Both the position numbers and the translations under genes were made by a program. The notes under the pieces were generated by a model, which made no database searches, had not been told where the DNA came from, and was given only the letters and a program-made list of their open reading frames with translations. Of a stretch of 64,000 bases of DNA, positions 24,375 through 33,816 are shown piece after piece (the first letter of the stretch is position 1; every line of letters begins with the position of its first letter). The stretch covers positions 1 to 64,000 of the forward strand of contig JBBSML010000005.1 of assembly GCA_038233215.1 (NCBI GenBank), given 5' to 3'. The DNA is from JACDBZ01 sp038233215. GTDB lineage: Bacteria; Chloroflexota; Limnocylindria; QHBO01.

Positions 24375-24380
24375 ACGATA
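24375..24380 (-). promoter_or_regulatory. -10 hexamer TATCGT for the molybdopterin oxidoreductase gene
   Basis: On the minus strand TATCGT ends 6 bases before the ATG at 24368, indicating a leaderless start and excluding an upstream GTG. Confidence 0.5.
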
Positions 24381-24486
24381 CGCCTTGAGATGCCGCGCTT
24401 CAGGTTCTGTCACATGGCACCACCAGTGCCATTACGAGGCTTCGCGCTGATGGGTTTCGTCAAAGCCTCCGTCGCGTGATGCCGGA

Positions 24487-26331
24487 TCAGATCGCCGACA
24501 GCTCGATGAGCGAGACCGATGGCATCGGGAGCTCGAACGCCAGGTCCAGGGATCCGTCCGGCGCCTCGACCACGCGCCCTGGCTCGAGATCCTCCAGGCG
24601 GTTGCCCGCCGCCAGTTCCTGCCACTGGCCGTCGTCCGGCCAATCCGCGGTGCCGCCGATATCCGCCCAGGCGGCGACCAGGTTGGAATGCGCTTCATCC
24701 AGACGCCGGTGACACAGCCGATAGCGAGGCGCCGTGAGCCCGTTCACGCGGAGCGCGACGGATCGGCCGAGCAGTGCCTCGCCGCCGGCCTTCGTTTCGT
24801 CGACCGTTCCGTTCCAGGCGAGGATGGTGATGCGGCCGTCATCGGCGCGTGAGCCGATGGCCTGCATCATGTCGCCGGCGCCGTCGCCTTCGACCGTGGT
24901 GGCCAGACGCATGGGAAGCAGTTGTTCGAGCATCCAGAGTCCCCACCAGCGGGGCTTGCGCAGGTTGCCGACGGCGAGGAGTCCGAAGCCGCCATGGAGA
25001 AGCTTCGGCGGACGTCCGAGTTCCTCGAAGTGGTCGGAGATCGTCCAGTAGGCGAGTGCCTCCGTGCGGCCCATGGCCGAAGCCATGCCGCGTACGAGGT
25101 AGGCAGCGCTCCACGGCGAGTCGTGAACGGGATTGAAATGGGTGGCATGCGCGCCCCACTCGGTCCACCACTGGGGAAGGCTCGGGAAACCATGGCGTGC
25201 GGCGATCGGGCGCAGGTCGAGCGGCGCATTGCCGTAGGTGTGGGTCGAGACGAAGTCGATCGGCGATCCGGTTGCCGCGCAGTGGGCCAATAGTTCGTCG
25301 ACCCATTTGCCGGCAGCCGACGCCGGCCCACCCACGATAAGCGAAGGGTCGACCGATTTCACCGCGCGCACGCTCACGTCGTAGAGGCGCAGGTATTCGT
25401 CGCGGGTGCCGGACCAGAAGACCTCGAGGTTGGCCTCGTTCCAGACTTCGAAGGCCCAGCGCTGAACTTCGTCGAGCCCGTATCGGTCGACAAGATGGGA
25501 CGTCAGGGCCCTGACGAGTCGCTCCCATCGGTCCCAATCCTTCGGTGGGCTGATGATTGCGGCGTAGTCGAACACGGTCTTCGACGGGTCTGCGGCGAGA
25601 TCGCGAGGCATGAACCCGAGCTCGACGATCGGTCGCAGGCCAAGGCCCAGGACATGGTCGTAGATGCGGTCGATGCCGCTGAAGTCGTGGACCGGCTGGC
25701 CGTCGACCTCTCGGTACGTGCCGAGGTCGTCGTTGAGGATGGCGTGCGCACGCACCGCTTCTACCCCGAGCTCCTCGTGGGCCATGCGCAGGGCGTCAGA
25801 GAACTCTGAGCCGATGTGCCGCCCTCCCGGCCCCATCCCGGCCTCCAGCTGGCTCAGGTGCTCCGAGCCGATGATGGGTCGCCACGGGCGTTCCACCGGA
25901 CCGATGGAGCCGGCGGCATCGACGATGACCTCGACACGGCCGTCGCCGTCGACGCCCGGCGTTGCGCTGATGACCTCCGATCGCTCCTGGTCGAAATCCT
26001 TGACCGATGCGGCGGCGGCGATTCGATAGTGCGCCTCGCGACCGGGCTCACCCGACGTGTCCGTGAACGGGGGGTGGGGAACCGGCCGCACCTCGGGCTC
26101 CCCGATCACGAGCAGGTCCCAGGGCCCATCGGCCGATGTCGCGCGTTCAATGAGGTAGCCGGCAGCCCCGTCCACAGGCTGCCAATCGAGCGTCACCTGG
26201 CCGCGGCCGCCCGTTGCTCGCAGGCGACCCGGGGCGGCGAGCCGCGGGAGGTCCATCCCGGCCTCCGCGTCGCTCTCGAGCCCAATCCGGGCGTCCCAAT
26301 CGGCGCGCGCCGTCTGTTCAGTATCGGTCAC
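24487..26331 (-). CDS. GH39-like glycoside hydrolase with N-terminal FN3 domain
   Basis: A 614-residue protein. The GTG start is chosen because GGAGG lies 8 bases upstream. A fibronectin-III-like domain covers about residues 35-125. A TIM-barrel catalytic domain follows, with the acid/base glutamate in VWNEANLEVFW (about E299) and the nucleophile in WWTEWGAH (about E391), then a beta-sandwich. This is the GH39 layout (beta-xylosidase, iduronidase). No signal peptide is seen, so it should act inside the cell on imported oligosaccharides. It is the last gene of the LacI/ABC sugar operon. Confidence 0.87.
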   Translation of the reverse strand: MTDTEQTARADWDARIGLESDAEAGMDLPRLAAPGRLRATGGRGQVTLDWQPVDGAAGYLIERATSADGPWDLLVIGEPEVRPVPHPPFTDTSGEPGREAHYRIAAAASVKDFDQERSEVISATPGVDGDGRVEVIVDAAGSIGPVERPWRPIIGSEHLSQLEAGMGPGGRHIGSEFSDALRMAHEELGVEAVRAHAILNDDLGTYREVDGQPVHDFSGIDRIYDHVLGLGLRPIVELGFMPRDLAADPSKTVFDYAAIISPPKDWDRWERLVRALTSHLVDRYGLDEVQRWAFEVWNEANLEVFWSGTRDEYLRLYDVSVRAVKSVDPSLIVGGPASAAGKWVDELLAHCAATGSPIDFVSTHTYGNAPLDLRPIAARHGFPSLPQWWTEWGAHATHFNPVHDSPWSAAYLVRGMASAMGRTEALAYWTISDHFEELGRPPKLLHGGFGLLAVGNLRKPRWWGLWMLEQLLPMRLATTVEGDGAGDMMQAIGSRADDGRITILAWNGTVDETKAGGEALLGRSVALRVNGLTAPRYRLCHRRLDEAHSNLVAAWADIGGTADWPDDGQWQELAAGNRLEDLEPGRVVEAPDGSLDLAFELPMPSVSLIELSAI

Positions 26332-26395
26332 TGTGAAGGCCTCCAACTCGCCGCCTGGACGAAGCCCGGAGGCCCGCCCAGGCGAGAACGGTCGA

Positions 26396-27976
26396 CTATT
26401 CCGCGATGCGGCCGGCTCTGAACTCCTCCATGGCCATCAAGGGGCGGAGCGCCCGCTCGACCGCGCCGTGGCTGAAGTAGTGCTGGAGTCGGTCATTTCG
26501 CAGCTCGTTCGCCAGCGCGGCCAGGAGCATCCCCTGGTCGAGCGACAGGTAGCGGTCGGCCACCTGCCCCGTCTCCACGTTCACCGCATCCTTGAACCCG
26601 CCTGGCCCGTACAGATCGAATGCGGGGTCCTGGCTGACGAAGTCGGTCTCCAGCGCGACGAGGTTCGCGAACGCCGCGTCCGGCGCGAAGTCGAGCGTGA
26701 TGGCCGCCGCATGCGGTGTCACCACGCCCTGGCCGTAGTCAATGATCTCGGTCGCCGCACGCGGACAGGCGGGATCGTCCCAGCCCTCGTTGGCGAGCGT
26801 CAGCTTCTCAACGTCCGAGGTGTAGCCGTTCGGCTCCATTCCGACGTAGTCGATGCCGTACTCGCGGTATCCGCCGGTGACCGTCGGATCGGATGACGGG
26901 CTGAAGCCCCAGTAGCCGTACTGCGCCTCATCGAGGCCGTACTCGACCATCGTTTCCGCATAGAGTGGATGGGTGACGCCCCAGCTGGCCGCGCCCCATT
27001 CCTCCTCGGGCACCACGAGCGGCACCATGAAGGCCTCGAACGAGCTGCCGCCCCAGGTCGGGACAACGAGCTTGTCGCGGTATTGATACGCGCCCTCGAA
27101 GACGGGGATCTCGGTGCCTTCAACGGTGTACGTCACCCATTCGCCGGTCGGCTTGGTCTCGGGCCACGACCAGTCGCAGGTGTCAGGGAATGTGCGGAAG
27201 CCGCCGAAGTAGTGCTTCGCCGGGATGTCGCCCATGGCGATCCCGATGTAGCTTGCGATGCGCGGCTCGGTATTCAACGCGCCGTAGTGGTGGCCGGTGT
27301 ACAGGACCTCCTCGCCCATGCCGCAGTAGTCGCCGATCACGCCGCCACCCGGCGCATCTTCGGGCAGCCAGAATCCGCCACGAATCTGATTGGCGCCTTC
27401 GTCGTAGTAGCAGCCGAAGTCCATGCGGTCGAGGAGCGCGCCGGCCTGCGCTCGCAGTTGCGGGACGCCTTCGTTGGCGACCATCAATAGTGCCGATGCG
27501 AGCCACCCGTTGTCGACGCTCGACGCGAATGGATAGACCCGATTTCCGTCGACCGGCCAGACTGTCAGCTTCTCGAGCGTGTCGGGGTCGTACCAATTCC
27601 AATATTGGCCGGATGCCTCGTGTCGCTCCATTGCGTCGAGGCTGGTGAGCGTGACGGCGATGCGCTCGCGCGCCTCCTTCGGAGTGATGATCTGGAGGTC
27701 ACGAGCAGCGAGCGCGGACCAGATGTACATCGCGATGTTCGTGGGCGAGGTGAAGCGCGACTTCGTCGTTGGATCGAGGTTCCCGCCAATGTTGTCGGAG
27801 GGCATCCCCGTCTCGGGGTTCGTCATCGCCACGAAGCTCGTCCACGTGTCGGTCGCCCAGCGGTCGAGCGTCGCGGTGCGATCGGTCTTCGCGAACGCCG
27901 CCGCGGGCAGGACAAGCGCCACGGCGAGCAGTGAGGTCAGGGCCAGCAGTCTGGCGCGTCGAAGGATTGGTGTCAT
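26396..27976 (-). CDS. Secreted glucoamylase-family (GH144/DUF3131-like) protein
   Basis: The 526-residue product has a Sec signal peptide (RRARLLALTSLLAVALVLPAAAFA). An (alpha/alpha)6-barrel-like domain follows: VDNGWLASALLM, WLPEDAPGGG, YHYG-type HHYGALNTEPRIASYIGIAMG, TWGGSSFEAFMVPLVVPE, WGFSPSSDP, YGQGVVTPHAAA. These blocks are typical of the Glycoamylase family, some of which cut beta-1,2-glucan. The ATG at 27976 has GAGGGG just upstream. It likely cuts a polysaccharide outside the cell, with the ABC importer encoded upstream taking up the pieces. Confidence 0.8.
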   Translation of the reverse strand: MTPILRRARLLALTSLLAVALVLPAAAFAKTDRTATLDRWATDTWTSFVAMTNPETGMPSDNIGGNLDPTTKSRFTSPTNIAMYIWSALAARDLQIITPKEARERIAVTLTSLDAMERHEASGQYWNWYDPDTLEKLTVWPVDGNRVYPFASSVDNGWLASALLMVANEGVPQLRAQAGALLDRMDFGCYYDEGANQIRGGFWLPEDAPGGGVIGDYCGMGEEVLYTGHHYGALNTEPRIASYIGIAMGDIPAKHYFGGFRTFPDTCDWSWPETKPTGEWVTYTVEGTEIPVFEGAYQYRDKLVVPTWGGSSFEAFMVPLVVPEEEWGAASWGVTHPLYAETMVEYGLDEAQYGYWGFSPSSDPTVTGGYREYGIDYVGMEPNGYTSDVEKLTLANEGWDDPACPRAATEIIDYGQGVVTPHAAAITLDFAPDAAFANLVALETDFVSQDPAFDLYGPGGFKDAVNVETGQVADRYLSLDQGMLLAALANELRNDRLQHYFSHGAVERALRPLMAMEEFRAGRIAE

Positions 27977-27995
27977 GGGAATCCCCTCGTGCAAA

Positions 27996-28865
27996 TTACT
28001 TGATGCCGGTCATGGCAATGCCCTGGGTGAAATAGCGCTGGAGGAAGATGAAAATGATGAGCACCGGCAGGATGACGACGACCGAGCCCGCCATGAGGAG
28101 GGCGACGTTCGTCTCCTGTTGCCCGGTGGCGAACAGCGCGATCGCAACGGGAAGGGTGTACATATCCTCGGTGTTGGCCACCACCAGCGGCCACAGGAAA
28201 CTGTTCCAACTGCCGAGGAAGGTGAGGATCGTCAGCGTTGCGATGGCCGGACCGCAGAGCGGCATCACGATGCGCCAGAAGATGTAGTGCTCGCCGGCGC
28301 CGTCGACGCGCGCCGCATCCAGCAGCTCGTCCGGGATGCCGCCGATGAACTGGCGCATCAGGAAAACTCCGAACGCGCCGACCAGGAACGGCAGGATCAG
28401 CCCGGCGTGGGTGTTGACCAGGTTCAGGTTGGCGACGAGTACGAAGAGCGGCATGAAGGTGACGATGGCCGGAACCATCAGCGTGCCGAGGACCACCGCG
28501 AACAGAATTCGCTTGCCCGGGAAGGTGAGCTTGGCGAGCGCGTAGCCGAGCATGGAGCAGAAGATCACGTTGCCGGCGGTCACGGCGATGGCGACGATCG
28601 CCGAGTTGAAGAAGTAGCGGACGAAGCTGAGCCGATCGAACAGTTCTGCATAGTTGTTTAGGGTCGGATTCTCCGGTAGCCAGGTCGGGGGAACCTGCCG
28701 CAGCTCGCCGGTGGTCTTGATCGAGCCCAGCACCATCCAGATGAACGGCCCCACCAGCAGAATGATGCCGATGACGAGCAGGATGTAGATCCACCAGCCG
28801 CCACGATCCCCCCGCGCGTTGTTCTTCGTGGGGGCGTCCCCGTGGGTTGGAGCGAGGGTGCTCAT
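27996..28865 (-). CDS. Carbohydrate ABC transporter permease (MalG type)
   Basis: A 289-residue inner-membrane protein with six helices and the EAA loop that docks the ATPase: PDELLDAARVDGAGEHYIFWRIVMPLCGP. It belongs to the CUT1 sugar importers. It follows the MalF-type permease after 10 bases. No ATP-binding subunit is encoded in the operon, so it probably shares an MsmK-like ATPase from elsewhere, as is common in this family. Confidence 0.93.
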   Translation of the reverse strand: MSTLAPTHGDAPTKNNARGDRGGWWIYILLVIGIILLVGPFIWMVLGSIKTTGELRQVPPTWLPENPTLNNYAELFDRLSFVRYFFNSAIVAIAVTAGNVIFCSMLGYALAKLTFPGKRILFAVVLGTLMVPAIVTFMPLFVLVANLNLVNTHAGLILPFLVGAFGVFLMRQFIGGIPDELLDAARVDGAGEHYIFWRIVMPLCGPAIATLTILTFLGSWNSFLWPLVVANTEDMYTLPVAIALFATGQQETNVALLMAGSVVVILPVLIIFIFLQRYFTQGIAMTGIK

Positions 28866-28875
28866 GCGTCCGTTC

Positions 28876-29808
28876 TCATGTCGCCGGTCGCAGGAGCCGG
28901 AACTGGATCAGCGTCAGCATCGCGATCGCGATGAACAGGATGAACGCGATCGAGGCGGTATAGCCGTAGTTCCCGAAGCTGAACTGGTCGTACGCGTAGA
29001 GCGCCAGGGAGAGCGTCGAGTTCAGCGGCCCGCCCTCGGTCATGACGAACGGTTCCTCGAAGAACTGGACGTAGCCGATGCCGGTGATGACGGCCCCGAA
29101 CAGAAGGGTCGGCCGCATGAGCGGCAGCGTGATCCGCTGGAAGCGCTGCCAACGGCCCGCTCCGTCGACTTCGGCCGCCTCGTACAGGTCGCCCGGGATC
29201 GTCTGGAGGCCCGCCAGGAAGATCACCATCAGGAATCCAAGGTTGCGCCAGGCGGCCATGAAGATGATCGACCACAGCGCGTAGCGCTCGTCCGACAGCC
29301 AGCCGGGGCCGTCGACGCCGAACCCGGCGAGGATCGCATTGACCAATCCAGCCTCGGACCCCAGGAGCAGGCGCCAGACGACCGCGATGGCGACGATGCT
29401 CGTCACCACCGGCAGATAGAAGCCGACGCGGAAGATCGTGCGGAAGCGCACGACACCCTGGTTGACGCCGACCGCCGCGGCAAGGCCCAGCGCCATCGTC
29501 AGCGGCACGCCGACGAGCACGAACACGGTCGTGTTGGCGGCCGCCTTCTGGAATCGCGCATCGCCGAGGACATCGAGGTAGTTCGCGAGCCCCACGAAGT
29601 CGACTGACAGGGGATTGCGAATATCGGTGACCCGCAGGTCGGTGAAGCTGGTGACCAGCGCGGCCGCGATCGGCCCTGCCATGAAGACGCCGAAGAGCAG
29701 GAGGAACGGCAGGGCGAAGCTCCACGCAACCAGCGTCTCGCGCGTGCGTGAGCGGCCGGCCGTGGATGCGGAATGATCCGCACCCACGGTCCCTGATGGC
29801 GTGGTCAC
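28876..29808 (-). CDS. Carbohydrate ABC transporter permease (MalF type)
   Basis: A 310-residue permease with six helices after a short cytoplasmic N-terminus and the EAA loop PGDLYEAAEVDGAGRWQRFQRITLPLMRP. It pairs with the MalG-type permease encoded downstream. It starts only a few bases after the binding-protein gene ends, so the genes are cotranscribed. Confidence 0.93.
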   Translation of the reverse strand: MTTPSGTVGADHSASTAGRSRTRETLVAWSFALPFLLLFGVFMAGPIAAALVTSFTDLRVTDIRNPLSVDFVGLANYLDVLGDARFQKAAANTTVFVLVGVPLTMALGLAAAVGVNQGVVRFRTIFRVGFYLPVVTSIVAIAVVWRLLLGSEAGLVNAILAGFGVDGPGWLSDERYALWSIIFMAAWRNLGFLMVIFLAGLQTIPGDLYEAAEVDGAGRWQRFQRITLPLMRPTLLFGAVITGIGYVQFFEEPFVMTEGGPLNSTLSLALYAYDQFSFGNYGYTASIAFILFIAIAMLTLIQFRLLRPAT

Positions 29809-29811
29809 GTG

Positions 29812-31086
29812 TCAGCCGGCTCCGATGCTGGAGGCTGCCTCCTGCATCGCGGCACAACCATCCTCGGCCGAGAGGTCGCCAACGGTCACCTGCTCGATGA
29901 CCGCGTCGATCTCCGCCGCCACTTCTTCCCATGTGGCGATCGCGGGCGGCGCCTTGGCGTCGTCCAGTTGCTCGCCGAACGCGGCGAGAAGGTCGTCGCC
30001 CGCCAGCGCCTCGTCGTCCCACGCCGACTGGACCGACGGCAGGGAATTGATGGTCTCGTACCAGGTCACCTGCACCTCGGGCTGGGAGAGGTACTCGATG
30101 AACGCCCAGGCAGCCTCCTTGTTATCCGAGTCCGACAGCACGCCGAGGTTGCTTCCGCCCACGAACGAGGTGCCCGCTTCCTCCGTGGGCTGATGGGCGA
30201 CCGTCCAGGTCTCCGGATCCGCTCCCGCGTCGGTGACGATGCCGATCATCCACGGTCCGCTGACGAAACCGCCCACGTCGCCGTTGGCGAACTGTCCTTC
30301 GATGGGCACATCGCCGGCTGCGGGTGCCGCCAGGCCTTCCTCGAAGAAGGAGTCGTAGAAGGTGAGCGCCTCGACGCACGGCTCACCATCGAGGGTGAAT
30401 GCGCCCGCGTCATCCATGATCTCGCCGCCCGCCTGCCAGAAGAACGGCATGTACTGTTGCCATGAGCCCGTTCCACCGGGCTGGAGGTTGATGCCGTACT
30501 CGGCGCCGGCGCCCTGGATCCCCTCGGCGAGTGCCTTCAGGTCGTCCCAGGTGGCGGGGGCCTCGGTCACGCCGCCCTCTTCGGCGAGGTCGGTGCGGTA
30601 GTAGAGCAGTCGCGTTTCGACGTACCACGGAACGCCGTAGGAGGTTCCATCGACGACGGTCGTGTCCCAGGCACCTTCGAAGAAGGTCGATGCGTCGATG
30701 TTCGCCGGTGTCGGATCGAGGCCGCCGAGCGTGGCGAACTCACCCATCCAGGTGGTGCCGATCTGGGTCACGTCGGGGCCTTCTCCGCCAGCAATCGCGG
30801 AGACGATGCGATCGTGAGCTGCGTCGAATGGAACGGGCGTGACGTCAACGGTGACGTCTGGATTGTCCGCCATGAATGCATCGGCCAACACTTCGAGGTT
30901 CTCACCTTCCGCGCCCATGGCCCAAACGGTGACCTCGCCGCTTGCCGCCTCTGTGTCAACCTCGGGCGCCTGCGACGCGGCGGCCGACTCTCCGCCGCCT
31001 TCATCATCTCCGCGGCCGCAGGCGGCCAGCGCCACAATCATCCCGAGCGCGAGCAGGATCGCACCCGGTCTTCGTCCACTTCTCAT
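29812..31086 (-). CDS. Extracellular sugar-binding lipoprotein of ABC importer
   Basis: A 424-residue solute-binding protein. It has a lipoprotein signal (ALGMIVALAAC) and an acidic Ser/Ala/Glu linker. The type-1 extracellular solute-binding fold follows: VTVWAMGAEGENLEVLADAFMADNPDVTVDVTPV, GEGPDVTQIGTTWMGEFA, and the C-terminal AAWAFIEYLSQPEVQ block. An AAGGAGAAGG ribosome binding site precedes the ATG. It delivers sugar to the MalF/MalG-type permeases. The gene lies 13 bases after the LacI gene and is under the same operator. Confidence 0.94.
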   Translation of the reverse strand: MRSGRRPGAILLALGMIVALAACGRGDDEGGGESAAASQAPEVDTEAASGEVTVWAMGAEGENLEVLADAFMADNPDVTVDVTPVPFDAAHDRIVSAIAGGEGPDVTQIGTTWMGEFATLGGLDPTPANIDASTFFEGAWDTTVVDGTSYGVPWYVETRLLYYRTDLAEEGGVTEAPATWDDLKALAEGIQGAGAEYGINLQPGGTGSWQQYMPFFWQAGGEIMDDAGAFTLDGEPCVEALTFYDSFFEEGLAAPAAGDVPIEGQFANGDVGGFVSGPWMIGIVTDAGADPETWTVAHQPTEEAGTSFVGGSNLGVLSDSDNKEAAWAFIEYLSQPEVQVTWYETINSLPSVQSAWDDEALAGDDLLAAFGEQLDDAKAPPAIATWEEVAAEIDAVIEQVTVGDLSAEDGCAAMQEAASSIGAG

Positions 31087-31099
31087 CGGTCCTTCTCCT

Positions 31100-32134
31100 T
31101 CATATCGGTGGCATGCAGCCACAGCTCGAGCGAATGACCAGCTCGGTCGGCAGAAGCTCGTGTCGCGGCTCGCTCCGGTGGGTCGAGATCCGGTCGCGAA
31201 GCAATTCGGCCGCGCGCCTGCCGAGATCGAGCATCGGTTGGCGCACGGTGGTGAGCGGCGGTGCCAGGTGGCTTGCCGCCGGAATGTCATCCCAGCCGGT
31301 CACGGCCAGGTTGTGAGGGACGGAGAACCCTGCGGCGCGTGCGGCCTCGAGGACACCCATCGCGATCTCGTCATTGGCGCAGACGACGGCGTCGGGTCGA
31401 TCTGATTTCGACAGCAGCGCGGCTCCGGCGACAAGGCCATCGGCGGTGCGGAAGCCTGACGTCACCGGGTCGGACGGCTCGCGGCCGGCGGCTCGGTGAG
31501 CGTCGACGAAGCCGCGCCACCGCTCTCCCACGTCCGGCGAGCCGTTCGGGTCGCCGATGAAGCCCACTCGCCGATAGCCGTGCCCGATGAGGTGCGACGT
31601 GAGGGCGCGCGCCGTCGACTGATTCTCGGCGCCGACGCTGTCCGCGCTGCCGAGCATGGGGCGCGCGAGCAGGACCAACGGCACGTCCCGCCGGCCGAGC
31701 TCCTCGACGATCTCGCGGCCCACGGTCTGGCCGAACAGCACGAGTCCGTCGGTCCGATCGGCGAGGTCGAGGACCTGCCGCTCTGACGCATGACGCCCGT
31801 GGGTGGCCAGGATGAGGACGCTCTGACCCTCGGCTGCTGATGCTTCCTCGAATCCGAGGATCACCGACGAGTAGTAGGGCCCGGAGAGGTCGGGGAAGAC
31901 GATGCCGGTGGCGTCGTGATGGCCGCGCGCGAGCGACCGTCCGAGCCGGCTCGGACGGTATCCCAGCTCGACGATCGCCTGATCCACCCGTGCCCGGGTG
32001 TCGGGCGCCACGAGCTCGGCCCTGCGCTGTGTGCGGGAAACGGTCGCGATGGAGACGCCGGCGTGGCGTGCGACCTCGTAGATCGTCGCGTCGCGTCGCC
32101 TCCGAGATGACCGTGATGTAAGCGCTTTCACCAC
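31100..32134 (-). CDS. LacI-family transcriptional regulator of the sugar operon
   Basis: A 344-residue repressor with the LacI headpiece (TIYEVARHAGVSIATVSRTQRR, then LGYRPSRLGRSLARG) and a periplasmic-binding-protein-like effector domain (TGIVFPDLSGPYYSSVILGFEEA to LPTELVIRSSCGC). Two adjacent GTG codons (32134, 32131) can start it. A palindromic operator overlaps the first codons. It heads the operon with the sugar importer and two glycoside hydrolases, so it should repress them and itself until a sugar binds. Confidence 0.92.
   Translation of the reverse strand: MVKALTSRSSRRRRDATIYEVARHAGVSIATVSRTQRRAELVAPDTRARVDQAIVELGYRPSRLGRSLARGHHDATGIVFPDLSGPYYSSVILGFEEASAAEGQSVLILATHGRHASERQVLDLADRTDGLVLFGQTVGREIVEELGRRDVPLVLLARPMLGSADSVGAENQSTARALTSHLIGHGYRRVGFIGDPNGSPDVGERWRGFVDAHRAAGREPSDPVTSGFRTADGLVAGAALLSKSDRPDAVVCANDEIAMGVLEAARAAGFSVPHNLAVTGWDDIPAASHLAPPLTTVRQPMLDLGRRAAELLRDRISTHRSEPRHELLPTELVIRSSCGCMPPI
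32117..32130. promoter_or_regulatory. LacI/cre-type operator
   Basis: TGTAAGCGCTTTCA is a classical LacI-family operator palindrome. It overlaps codons 2-6 of the LacI gene, right downstream of a TACGGT hexamer (32136-32141, minus strand), so bound repressor would block initiation. Confidence 0.75.
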
Positions 32135-32172
32135 GACCGTACGCCTGCAGGATGCGTGCCGCAGCGAAGACG

Positions 32173-32178
32173 TACGAT
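32173..32178 (+). promoter_or_regulatory. -10 hexamer TACGAT for the MFS exporter gene
   Basis: TACGAT ends 6 bases before an in-frame GTG at 32185, matching the leaderless spacing seen elsewhere. Confidence 0.45.
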
Positions 32179-32184
32179 GCGCGG

Positions 32185-33759
32185 GTGAGCCAGCGCAACG
32201 CCGTACTCGTCGCCACGGTCCTGGGGTCGGCGATCGTGTTCCTGGATGGCACGATCGTCAACGTGGCACTCGATACCATCGGCCGCGAGCTGCCGACGAC
32301 CTTCGTTGCGCGGCTCGAAGGTCTGACCTACGTCAACAGCGCCTATTTCGTCGTCCTTTCGGCACTTCTCATCCTGGCCGGCGCGCTGAACGACTTCTTC
32401 GGGCGACGGCGAATGTTCCGCATCGGCCTCATCGGCTTCGGGATCGCGTCGGTTGCGTGCGGGCTGGCGCCGAACATGGAATTCCTCATCGGGTCGCGAA
32501 TCGTGCAGGCCGCGTTCGGCGCGGTGCTCGTCCCGGGCAGCCTCTCGATCATCACGGCGGCCTTCGACGGCGAGGAGCGCGGCCGCGCCATCGGCCTCTG
32601 GGCTGCCGGCACCTCGGCCACCTCGATCGTCGGCCCGCTTCTCGGCGGCTTCCTGGTTCAGTCGGTGAGCTGGCGCGCTGCATTCCTCGTCAACGTTCCG
32701 CTCATCGCGATCGCGCTGTGGGCCACCGCTAACGTGCCGGAAAGCCGCGACACCGAGGCACGTGGTGAGTTCGACTGGCTGGGCGCGCTCATCATCGCCA
32801 TCGGCGTCGGCGGCCTGGCGTTCGGGGCGACCCGGGGACAGGAGCAGGCGTGGCAGGACCCGATCGCATGGGCCGCGCTGGCCATCGGCGCTGTGGCCAT
32901 CGTCGCCGTGCCGATCCTGATGCTGACTCGGCCGCGTCCGCTCGTGCCACCCAGCCTGTTCGGCTCGCGCAATTTCACCGTGGTCAACCTGTCGACCTTC
33001 GTCATCTACGGGGCGCTGTACGTCACGCTTGCCTTCCAGCCACTCTTCCTCCAGGGCACGCTCGGCTACTCACCGCTGGCCGCGGGCGCTGTCGGGATCC
33101 CGATTGCGCTGATGCTCACGTTCCTCTCGACGCCCGCCGGACAATTTTCGGCCCGCTTCGGACCGCGCCTGTTCATGACGATCGGTCCTATCGTGATGGC
33201 GGCAGGCCTGCTCTGGCTTGCGCGCATCCCGTCCGGCTCCGAGTCATGGCGCGCCGATCTCACCGATCCATCGACGCTTGTCCCACCCGGTTCGACGCTC
33301 ATCGACGTGATATTGGGCCTGGCGGTCTTCGGGCTTGGAATCAGCATGCTGGTCGCGCCCCTGACCACCGCGCTGATGAGTTCAATCCCGGTCCGGAATG
33401 CAGGTTTGGGTTCGGCCATCAACAACGCGGTGAGCCGCGTCGGATCGCCGCTCGTCAGCGCCATCCTGTTCATCGCCATCACGGCCACCTTCTACCCGAG
33501 CCTGGCTGGGCTCGTACCGGGCCTTGATGTCAGTGATCCGAACGTACGCGAGCAGATTCAGCCCCTGACGAGCACGCCGGAGGAGACTGATCCCGCGTTG
33601 GCCGACGCGGCCCGCCAGGCATCGACCGATGCGTTCCACCTCGCGATGCTGGTCGCCGCAGGCCTCCTCGTCGTGGGCGCGGCGATGAACGGGTTGGGGA
33701 TCCAGAATCCACGCGGCGCCGGTGGGTCGGCTGCGGCGGTCGGCACCCCCTTGGAATGA
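32185..33759 (+). CDS. MFS transporter of the DHA2 (14-helix) drug exporter type
   Basis: A protein of about 524 residues with 14 predicted helices. It has the DHA2 motifs LDGTIVNVALDTIGREL (motif D1-like), GALNDFFGRRRMFRIGLIGF (motif A) and ARGEFDWLGALI in the central part. Such proteins export drugs or metabolites using the proton gradient. The GTG at 32185 is chosen because a -10 hexamer lies 6 bases upstream; an ATG at 32152 is the alternative and would add 11 residues. It is divergent from the LacI operon; its promoter is about 45 bases from the operator. Substrate unknown. Confidence 0.9.
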   Translation: MSQRNAVLVATVLGSAIVFLDGTIVNVALDTIGRELPTTFVARLEGLTYVNSAYFVVLSALLILAGALNDFFGRRRMFRIGLIGFGIASVACGLAPNMEFLIGSRIVQAAFGAVLVPGSLSIITAAFDGEERGRAIGLWAAGTSATSIVGPLLGGFLVQSVSWRAAFLVNVPLIAIALWATANVPESRDTEARGEFDWLGALIIAIGVGGLAFGATRGQEQAWQDPIAWAALAIGAVAIVAVPILMLTRPRPLVPPSLFGSRNFTVVNLSTFVIYGALYVTLAFQPLFLQGTLGYSPLAAGAVGIPIALMLTFLSTPAGQFSARFGPRLFMTIGPIVMAAGLLWLARIPSGSESWRADLTDPSTLVPPGSTLIDVILGLAVFGLGISMLVAPLTTALMSSIPVRNAGLGSAINNAVSRVGSPLVSAILFIAITATFYPSLAGLVPGLDVSDPNVREQIQPLTSTPEETDPALADAARQASTDAFHLAMLVAAGLLVVGAAMNGLGIQNPRGAGGSAAAVGTPLE

Positions 33760-33786
33760 ACGTCCCCACAGATATTTCGGACCTCC

Positions 33787-33805
33787 GTGCAGCGCGACGC
33801 TGCAC
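33787..33805. terminator. Putative bidirectional hairpin terminator
   Basis: GTGCAGCG-CGA-CGCTGCAC is a perfect 8-base-pair hairpin in the gap between the convergent MFS and Eis-like genes. No T-tract follows. Confidence 0.5.
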
Positions 33806-33816
33806 GCGGCGTCAGG

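Noticed and set aside
26347..26395. Possible hairpin (GCCTGG/CCAGGC) between the two glycoside hydrolase genes
   Set aside because: The 7-base stem has a loop of about 20 bases and no T-tract; the genes are more likely cotranscribed.
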